Assembly: GCF_030247185.1 (NCBI RefSeq)
Contig: NC_080570.1
Span: 126,844,650-126,908,649, forward strand
Length of the DNA stretch: 64,000 nucleotides
Source of the DNA: Malaya genurostris
Lineage: Eukaryota > Arthropoda > Insecta > Diptera > Culicidae
Direction: 5' to 3'
Part shown: positions 56,719-64,000 of the stretch, piece by piece
Layout of the letters: each line of letters starts with the position of its first letter
Position numbering within the stretch: the first letter of the stretch is position 1
The notes under the pieces: generated by a model
Told to the model about the DNA's origin: nothing
The model's database searches: none
What the model saw: the letters and a program-made list of their open reading frames with translations, nothing else
Position numbers and translations under genes: made by a program

Positions 56719-59007
56719 ATGCCTGCGTCCAACCGTAAAGGCAACAAGCCTAAAGATAAAAATAATTCAATACGGAATAAATCACAATCCGTTATTCAGC
56801 ATTTTTCTAATAACATTCACGATCTTATAGAATCTGAATGTAAAAATAGAAGACAACGGACGGATTTCCCTTCCGTTGATTCTATGACGTCTAACAATAT
56901 TTACGAGATTCTTCCTGAATCCGATTGTAGCGACATTGAAGAAAATTCTTCATAAATTCCCAAAATGGAAGCTTGTCGTTCTGGGAAGAAACAACAATCT
57001 ATGCCACCAATGACGGTGATGATTTCCGACTTCAAAGCATTCCGTACTGAGCTTTCTACCTTTCTCCCGGAAGTAAAAGTCTCATTTCAAATCGGACGAA
57101 AAGGAGAATGTCGAGTCTTGGTTGATGAATTGGAAGATTACGAGCGTCTAATTCGATATTTCCGAGAAACTTCATAAATTTTATTCACATGATATAAAAT
57201 CAGACAGACCCTTCAAGGCTGATGAAATTAAAAATGAATTAAAAGAATTGCTTGGTTTTGCCCCTTCCCAAGTAATACTTATGAAAAAAAAGAGCAAATG
57301 GTACTTCTAAACCACGCTCTGGAATTTCCCATGAACTTTACCTCATACACTTCAATCGAAGTGGTGTAAACAATTTGAAAACTTTAGAAAAAGTACGTTT
57401 AATTTCCCACATTTAAATTCATTGGGAACATTATGAACGGCATTATCGTATTGCAAACTTAAAGCAATATCGTCGTTACCAAGGCTTCGGCCATGGAACC
57501 AAAAATTGTCATATGGATATACGGTGTTTGAATTGTGGTAAATCGCATTCGAAAGACGTTTGTCCAATGAATGAAACCACTGATAAATTTTCATGTTCAA
57601 ATTGCAATGGAAATCATAAATCCAATTATTTGATATGTCCTGTCAGGAAAAAAAATTTAAACGCTCGTTTGCTTAGACAACAAGTCACCTTAAATTTACA
57701 GAACATACCTGAAAATCAAAAAAAAAACGTTACAAATGCCACGCCTAATTCTTCTAAGGCACTTATTTCTTCGAATTTAAAACAAAAAACAGATACGCCT
57801 TCCAATTCGTCTTCTAACAAAAACAGTTTATTGACAGGTAGATCGACCTCGTCATCATCCTCTTCTAATGTCAGTTATGCTAGTATAACAGATGGAAACC
57901 TACCACTTAATTCTTCTAATGTAAATAATCAAAACCTGGGCTGGCAATAATCAACTCAGTACTTCATCATCACCGAGTTCAGCTCACCTGCAAATCGGTT
58001 TCAAAAGCATCGCTGAACGAGTTGAGTAACTGGGTAACCATTTGTATAGAGAAAACATCGTCTCAATATCGTAGTGTCAACCAATCAGCAGATGAGCGCT
58101 GACTGCTCATCAAATATTAGAACCCACTGAGAGACGATTTGTGAGTTGTGATTTGATGTGTTTGTACATCAACACATTGAATCAGATTCTTATGAAACTG
58201 TCTCGCTTGTATTCCCCACCCGCCAGAGTTGCCATGGGCGGCCAATGTTCGAATCGATGCCATTTCAATCCATTTCTCAAGATGTGTTCTCGCATGCTGG
58301 AGAACGCATTTGTTTCAGTAGCCAGTTGTGTTTAGCTCGAGACATGAAATTCAATCGTTTATGGTATACATCACACTACGGTTCGACATTCGTTTTCGTA
58401 CATTAATGCTCGTGTTCGTTTTGAGTACCTGCAAAACCAAAACCAAAAATCTGGATTGTGTTGGCAGCTCTGTGGTTTAAGAATACACTCACCGGTGTAG
58501 CTCGGTACAATGATGCCAAACTCAGTACTCACTTTTTAAAACTAGGAATGAGGGTTAAATGCTATGAAATCAAAACTGAGAACCATCAATACCATCATAA
58601 TTTGATGTCAGCGGTGCTCTGTATAGGTGAGTGTGTATCATGTGGTGAGCTGATGAATAGAAAAAATCAAATCTTATGAGCGAGTTTTTGCCACCCTTGA
58701 TCAAAACACAGGACCGCCTTGCAGTTCATCTTCTAACGAAAACAATTTATTAATAGATAGATCGGCCATATAATCTACTTCTAATGGCAGTCTACCTCCC
58801 AATATTCTATCAATGCCATTCGCTTCTTTAAATGAAGTCGATTTAGGCGACATAACTGAAAATAAAATGATCTACCTACAAGATTAACTTTTTCAAATGA
58901 TCATCCGAATGAATTCGACTTCATTACTTTTTGAAGCATTTCAAATTGGATGGCAATTTGGAAATAATATTATAATGAATTTAAAATTTAACAGTGATGT
59001 TAAATAA
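56719..59007 (+). pseudogene. Jockey-clade ORF1 (gag-like nucleic-acid-binding protein), broken
   Basis: The start is MPASNRKGNKPKDKNN at 56719. A stop at 56953 interrupts a frame that continues in phase at MEACRSGKKQQSMPPMTVMI and IGRKGECRVLVDELEDYERL. Frameshifts after 57177 lead through NELKELLGFAPSQVILMKKK. The frame at 57513-57950 holds zinc-knuckle motifs CLNCGKSHSKDVC and CSNCNGNHKSNYLIC and a Ser/Asn-rich tail. A hAT element (57936-58699) interrupts this tail. Beyond it the end is recognisable (LSMPFASLNEVDLGDITENK, then AFQIGWQF, MNLKFNSDVK) with the stop at 59005-59007. ORF1 proteins of this clade bind the element RNA. The sequence resembles Juan-type Jockey elements of mosquitoes. 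Confidence 0.8.
57936..58699. mobile_element. hAT-type element inserted in Jockey ORF1
   Basis: The ends are ctgggctggcaa and, as reverse complement of the right side, caagggtggcaa (9 of 12 agree). The exact 8-bp direct repeat atcaaaac flanks it (57928-57935 and 58700-58707). The 764-bp interior has no transposase and only short frames. Confidence 0.8.
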
Positions 59008-59791
59008 TTATTTGAATATTTTAAATTGGAACGCTCGATCTTTGAAATCGAGTGAAGATGAATTTAATAATTTCCTCAAAGTTCACAAAATTCATATTGC
59101 CATTGTGACAGAAACTTTTCTTAAACCAAATGTCAAATTGAAAAGTAATCCACATTTTGTGGTTCATCGATTTGACAGGTTTACTGGAATGGGTGGTGGA
59201 GTTTCCATTTTTGTCCAACGGCAAATTAAACGTCGAATTTATAATTTTTTTTAATAGAATGTTCGTCGACGACAATATCAACGTTCTCGTGATCTTGCTA
59301 TGAAAAACATAGTTAAGGATATACAAAAAAAATTAAACATAGATTTTCTCTTTTGCGAAATGAAAATTTCGCTAAAGAAGTTGAACAAATTAAACCATAT
59401 TCTAAACCTTTCTGGAAACTTTCTAAGGTTCTTAAGAAACCTCAGAAACCGATTCCTGCTCTCAAGCAAGGAAATCAAATACTTTTTACGAATGGCGAAA
59501 AAGCTCAAAAACTTGCTCTGCAGTTCATCACAACATGACATTATTGAGACGAATTTTGATGAAATTAAATCAATTATTAAGAAACTTAAAAACATGAAGG
59601 CTCCTGGTAATGGTGGAATTTTTAATATTCTTATTGAAAATCTTACCGATGTTGCCTTGAGACTCCTCGTTTCATTAGCTTACTTCCCAAAAAGATGGAA
59701 AAACGCTAAAGTAATTCTTATCCTGAAACCTGATAAAAATCCAGCAGAAACATCAAGTTATCGACCAATTAGCTTACTTTCTTCTATCAGT
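58997..59791 (+). pseudogene. Jockey-clade ORF2, 5' part: endonuclease start joined to reverse transcriptase start
   Basis: The ATG at 58997 overlaps the ORF1 stop by 11 bases. The endonuclease begins LNNYLNILNWNARSLKSS, with IAIVTETFLKPNVKLKS and GMGGGVSIFVQRQIKR. It breaks off near 59249. The remaining endonuclease is deleted. About 59258 onward is the linker (ENFAKEVEQIKPYSKPFWKL in one frame) and the reverse transcriptase entry (KAPGNGGIFNILIEN, VILILKPDKNPAETSSYRPI) in another. The LOA element interrupts at 59791. The two frames are the same in the duplicate at 62452-62934, so the frameshifts predate the duplication. Confidence 0.8.
59309..59791 (+). repeat. 483-bp direct repeat, left copy
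   Basis: It begins atagttaaggatatac and ends ttcttctatcagt. It appears identical to 62452-62934 over its full length. It consists of Jockey ORF2 sequence and ends exactly where the LOA element begins. Confidence 0.92.
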
Positions 59792-60062
59792 ATTCCGGCT
59801 GCTCGGCCATCCATGGAAGTTGACCATCAATGTTAACTTCCCTCTCTGAGCAGCCTAGATAGCCGTGTAGTGTCGGTAGCGGTTTCCCAACTGCTAAGAA
59901 TAACGCTACGGTCCACCTGTACCGGTGGTATAAGTCCACCAAACAGGTAAGCCGTGTGGCATCCGGCGGAATTATTTTTTACCAAGAATTGATCCACTGG
60001 TTTCCTATTCCATGTCGTAAAAGGCCACAAAAATAGGAACTCCTAAGTCAAGGTGTATTTCC

Positions 60063-61953
60063 GTGCCGATGGCTGAATGGCTGCAGGAGGTTAAACATTG
60101 CAGTCGTGAACGGAATATCTTGGGTTTTTCCCTTACTGGATACACGCAATGCTTAGCAATCAACTTCTTTGATCATCGCTTCGGCAGGCCAGAGATTAGA
60201 AAGCTGAGTGTCTGTGGGTGTCCTCAAGGTGGTGTACTATCCCCACTTTTATGGAACCTAGTCGCTGATAGTTTGTTAAGGAAACTTAATAACCTTGGAT
60301 TTCCGACTTATGGTTTTGCCGACGATTATCATATATTGATGACCGGTATAAGCATTAACACTCTCTTTGATTTAATGCAGCAAGCCCTGCGATCTGTTGA
60401 ACAATGGTGTTGTCAGGTTTGGATTATCTGTAAATCCGGGCAAAACATCAATGGTGCTTTTCACTAATCGTAGGATAATTACAGGAGCTCGTCCGTTGCA
60501 GTTCTTTGGTTCAGGGGTCACTGTGGTCGATCAAGTTAAATACGTCGGGGTTATTCTTGACTCAAAACTGAATTGGTCTGCTCACATTGATTTCAGGATT
60601 AAAAGAGCTTGCATGGCTTTCGGCCAATGCAGACGAGCTTTTGGAAAATCATGGGGACTCAAACCCAGATATATTCATTGGATCTACACAACTATCGTTA
60701 GACCAATTTTAGCATATGGATGTCTTGTATGGTGGCAGAAAGGAGAAGTCGCGACAGTTCAGTCAAAGCTAAATCATCTCCAAAGGATGGTCCTAATGGC
60801 GATGACAGGAGCATTCACGACAACTCCTACTGCTGCTCTAGAGGCGCTACTGTGCATTAAACCACTACATGTGTTCCTAAAACAAGAAGCATTATCTTGT
60901 GCATACCGTCTTAGGGTTACAGGGCTTTGGAACAGTAACCCATTAGAATATGCTACCAGTCACACTCGCTTGTGGTCTCAAATGGTTCCGTGGGATGAGT
61001 ATTTACTCGCTCCTAGTGACCTAACTCTCACATGCAGTTTTCCTTTTAAAACATTCAATGTGAGCTATCCTCTTCGTTAGGAATGATTGTCTGGTTGTCT
61101 GGAACGACAACTTGATGAACACATAGTTTGTTTTACGGACGGTTCTCTGTTGAATGATCGTGCTGGTGCTGGTATCTACTGTCGTGAAATAGGCTGGAGC
61201 AGTCTCATTCACTTGGTAGATACTGTACTGTGTTTCAAGCAGAAATCTACGCAATTCTGTGTGGAGTACAATCGGCACTTCAGCAGAGGATCTGTGGTAA
61301 ACGTATTTATTTTTGTTCCGACAGTCAGGCAGCCTTAAAAGCACTCAGTTCGAATGACTCACGGTCGAATCTAGTGATCGCATGTCGAACTCAAATTGAA
61401 GACCTCAGCATTTCAAATGCTGTTTACTTCATATGGGTACCCGGCCATTCTGGTATTACTGGAAATGAATGGGCTGATGAGTTGGCTAGAGCTGGTGCAA
61501 CGAATGATTTCGTTGGTCCTGAACCAGCTTTACCACTTTCAACTAGTTGGATAAAGCACAAGATACGTTCTTGGGCTGCATCCAAACATGCCGGCTACTG
61601 GCGCAGCTTGCAAACTTGCGCTCAGACAAAAGCATTTCTACCAGATTTAAATCTGAAAATGTCAAAGTGTCTACTGCATTTCTCCAAGTATCATTGAAGT
61701 ATTCTGGTCAGAGCTCTGACTGGACATTGCAAACTCAATTATCACATGGCTACTATTCAACGTGCTGAGTATTATTCGTGTGATTTGTGTGAATGAGATT
61801 ATGGTACTTCATATCATCTGATATGTAACTGTCCCGCATTGACGCAGCTACGTATCCGGGTTTTTGGTTCTCCATACATGGTTGAGTCTGTGTATGCGGA
61901 GCTAAAATTGAAAGATATTCTCTCGTTTCTCACCCAATGTGGTAAGGAGCTAT
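60063..61953 (+). pseudogene. LOA-clade reverse transcriptase, RNase H and C-terminus, in several frames
   Basis: The first frame (60063-60467) has CGCPQGGVLSPLLWNLVADS and YGFADDYHILMTG with the catalytic aspartates. The next frame (60400-61080) has NPGKTSMVLFTNRR, KYVGVILDSKLNWSAHIDF and RPILAYGCLVWWQKGE. RNase H follows: CFTDGSLLNDRAGAGIYC in the frame of 61087, then FQAEIYAILCGVQSALQQ, YFCSDSQAALKAL and WVPGHSGITGNEWADELARA in the frame of 61230. A final frame near 61740-61953 ends SYHLICNCPALTQLRIRVFG.. to QCGKEL. The domain order and tryptophan-rich thumb fit LOA elements such as Lian of Aedes. All RNase H active-site residues survive, but the frames are broken. Confidence 0.82.
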
Positions 61954-62019
61954 AGTCAGAAGGGTTCATCGTTCTTCCTGGAGTGAATGAATCCCTTCTG
62001 TATTCACCTTAAATAGGGT

Positions 62020-62290
62020 TTGGCAGATTGTTTGGCATCCTCTGGGGGGTACCGCATTTACTTCTGCTCGTACATACTGCGAGTCGTTCTGCATTCTTCC
62101 GGGAGTGCAGAATGGTGTCGCTTTTGTAAGATCTCTAAATCCTCTCGGGGGTTGGAGGTTTTATTAACAGCAGACTGTTCGGGACCTCGTAGAGGTTCAG
62201 AATTTCCTTCTGCTTCCACAAAATGTGATCCTCAGCAGATTGTTCAGCATCCCTTAGGGGTGCAGAATTTACTTCTGCTTTTATGTGTTT
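62020..62290 (+). repeat. Three imperfect tandem units in the LOA 3' untranslated region
   Basis: Units near 62022-62070, 62168-62215 and 62231-62282 share the plan cagattgttyggcatcc, then a g-rich phrase, then agaatttacttctgctt. Confidence 0.6.
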
Positions 62291-62451
62291 TTGTGTCGTC
62301 AATTTTTCCCATCCTCCTAGTCCAACCCTTACCATTTCCTTTCAATCCTTCCCTCTTATATATCGGGAAAATGATGCTAAAAACAAATTGATGGCAAGGC
62401 ACAAATCTCCAAATATCAAGGGGAACGTGCCATTTGAGCCAATTTGTTCTG

Positions 62452-62934
62452 ATAGTTAAGGATATACAAAAAAAATTAAACATAGATTTTCTCTTTTGCG
62501 AAATGAAAATTTCGCTAAAGAAGTTGAACAAATTAAACCATATTCTAAACCTTTCTGGAAACTTTCTAAGGTTCTTAAGAAACCTCAGAAACCGATTCCT
62601 GCTCTCAAGCAAGGAAATCAAATACTTTTTACGAATGGCGAAAAAGCTCAAAAACTTGCTCTGCAGTTCATCACAACATGACATTATTGAGACGAATTTT
62701 GATGAAATTAAATCAATTATTAAGAAACTTAAAAACATGAAGGCTCCTGGTAATGGTGGAATTTTTAATATTCTTATTGAAAATCTTACCGATGTTGCCT
62801 TGAGACTCCTCGTTTCATTAGCTTACTTCCCAAAAAGATGGAAAAACGCTAAAGTAATTCTTATCCTGAAACCTGATAAAAATCCAGCAGAAACATCAAG
62901 TTATCGACCAATTAGCTTACTTTCTTCTATCAGT
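62452..62934 (+). repeat. 483-bp direct repeat, right copy
   Basis: The same sequence as 59309-59791. Beyond it the Jockey frame continues without a break (SISELFEKNILLRMMSHINE), so this copy is the one joined to the downstream Jockey sequence. Confidence 0.92.
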
Positions 62935-63002
62935 GAACTTTTTGAAAAAAACATCTTGTTGAGAATGATGTCTCATATAAATGAGAATTCAATTTTTGCC
63001 TT
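62935..63002 (+). pseudogene. Jockey ORF2 continuation, cut off
   Basis: After the right direct repeat the reverse transcriptase reads ELFEKNILLRMMSHINENSIF. It then stops at gcctttctcatata, the head of the dispersed mosquito-type repeat. The catalytic domain and the rest of the element are not in the window. Confidence 0.7.
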
Positions 63003-63100
63003 TCTCATATAAAAGACTATGCAATCACCTGGAAAATTGACTAGCTAGGAGCTAGCTACGGGTTCGAGTCCAGTCTCTGCGGTAGCGTTTTTTGCAATTT
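62999..63100 (+). repeat. Head of the dispersed mosquito-type repeat with a tRNA-like box B
   Basis: The sequence gcctttctcatataaaagac with gcaatcacctgg matches the family head. It is followed by ctacgggttcgagtccag (63057-63074), a box-B-like phrase. I saw no convincing box A. Confidence 0.45.
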
Positions 63101-64000
63101 TCATCACACAGTTGTATTCGCATATCATTTCGTCAATCTGTTTTCCTCGTTAGATACTGATCAAATGTAAAATTTGCTCAATACCGCTCTACGCCTTAAC
63201 AAGACAAATCGTTAAAAGCAAATAATTATCAAATGGTTTATTTTCATAATCTCGATTTTTTTTGTATTTCTTTTTTAGGACATTTTTAAGTTCGACAGAA
63301 ACTAAAAAAATTCACGAATTTTGCATTATTCATTCTTCTTGGTTGAGACATTTTTCTTTTTTTTTTTCAATCATCAAAATTTCGCTAAATTGTTGTGACA
63401 CACTCTGAACAAAAATGATTAATGAAAAAATGGTTGTTTGCATATACTTAAATTTACATACACATTCGTTACGTGTTGTCACTGTGCTTTCTGACGGTTT
63501 TGTACTATCACAAATCGAAATTGGATGCATTAAAGATTTAAAATTCGTTTTAAATTTTACGTGGAAGAAATACAGTACATTTCAGTGTAAAAATACAGTA
63601 ACAAATAAAATACAGTACATTTGAGGGTAGAAAACACAGTACAATACTGTACAATACAGTACGGATTCGAGCGTTCTTTAAACCTATATAGTTTTTATTA
63701 GTCGGGTTGAATCCCTTAACCATTTTTTAACTAGGAGGAGTCAAATATCATATATTCAATTAAAACATATTCACATCATATTTACAACAACTTCGAAATA
63801 ATAATATAAAAACTTTTTTTATTGAAAAATATACAATGAGTATTTGTATAAATTTTATTAATATTATAAAATTAATTTAAATAGCTTATATTTGGAGTGT
63901 AACATTGACAATGTTAAGAAAATTAATATTATTTTTAAATGTTTATAAAATATAAGCTTTTATTTTCATATTGAAAATAATGTTTTTTTAAGCTATATAA
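63101..64000. other. Anonymous AT-rich DNA
   Basis: No gene was found. About 63395-63420 (cacactctgaacaaaaatga) resembles about 156-178. About 63565-63670 contains repeated aatacagtac phrases like those near 1668-1695. Confidence 0.35.

Larger units (their letters stand above)
59792..62451 (+). mobile_element. LOA-clade non-LTR retrotransposon, internally deleted
   Basis: The 2,660-bp insertion lies within the Jockey reverse transcriptase and is flanked by the 483-bp direct repeats. Its first 270 bases are non-coding and look like a retrotransposon leader (cctagatagccgtgtagtgt, then gtgtggcatccggcggaatt). They join directly to the reverse transcriptase palm. ORF1, the endonuclease and the reverse transcriptase fingers are missing. 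The 3' region (61950-62451) has three imperfect units ending in ttctgctt and no poly(A). Confidence 0.75.

Noticed and set aside
57800..58760. Tandem duplication within Jockey ORF1 (SSSNKNSLL and SSSNENNLL)
   Set aside because: The two similar Ser/Asn-rich stretches are separated by the hAT insertion and look like internal low-complexity repeats of ORF1 rather than a recent duplication.

Overview
This is intergenic or intronic DNA from an insect, most likely a mosquito (Culicidae). The evidence is the repeat content: IS630-Tc1/mariner DD37E transposons, Jockey, I, LOA, RTE and CR1 type non-LTR retrotransposons, tRNA-derived SINEs, and a dispersed repeat that starts gcctttctc and ends in a ctaggtgga tail, which I recognise as a mosquito-type repeat. 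I found no host protein gene, rRNA gene, functional tRNA, CRISPR array or bacterial or viral gene that I can support. Almost every recognisable coding stretch is a transposase or reverse transcriptase, and most are broken.

Layout. 0.2-5.4 kb: two opposed 1.3-1.45 kb repeat arms around a 2.4 kb core with no recognised gene. 5.4-10.8 kb: anonymous AT-rich DNA with a SINE, then a third copy of the arm broken by two DD37E transposons. 11.8-15.0 kb: a terminal-inverted-repeat element with a 6-bp target duplication, holding a dispersed repeat (itself split by a palindromic mariner) and a Jockey relic (itself split by a hAT element). 15.0-17.7 kb: anonymous, partly GC-richer DNA. 17.7-22.3 kb: a purine-rich block with two different 7-bp satellites. 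22.3-24.1 kb: anonymous GC-richer DNA. 24.1-25.5 kb: two mariner-superfamily relics. 25.6-33.3 kb: a degenerate 42-44 bp minisatellite cut up by a CR1-like element with an intact 667-codon reading frame, SINE-like copies and two dispersed repeats. 33.4-36.2 kb: a MITE and a hAT element nested in another hAT element, both with exact 8-bp target duplications. 38.5-46.8 kb: an I-clade fragment, a DD37E element, a CR1 relic, a nearly intact mariner and an RTE-clade relic. 49.1-54.0 kb: a DD37-type relic, a long I-clade element with endonuclease, reverse transcriptase and RNase H, and an internally deleted mariner. 56.4-63.0 kb: a Jockey element interrupted by a hAT insertion in ORF1 and by an LOA-clade element in the reverse transcriptase region; the LOA insertion is flanked by two 483-bp direct repeats that look identical.

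How the parts relate. These are selfish elements in layers, and the nesting gives relative ages. Insertions with exact target duplications (hAT elements, LOA) lie inside decayed retrotransposons. The DD37E copies lie inside older repeats. The two 7-bp satellites lie in a decayed purine-rich block that looks like their own older sequence. The most unusual signals are the 483-bp duplication, the paired heptamer satellites, the opposed 1.4-kb arms, the palindromic mariner and the row of stem-loops in the Jockey leader.
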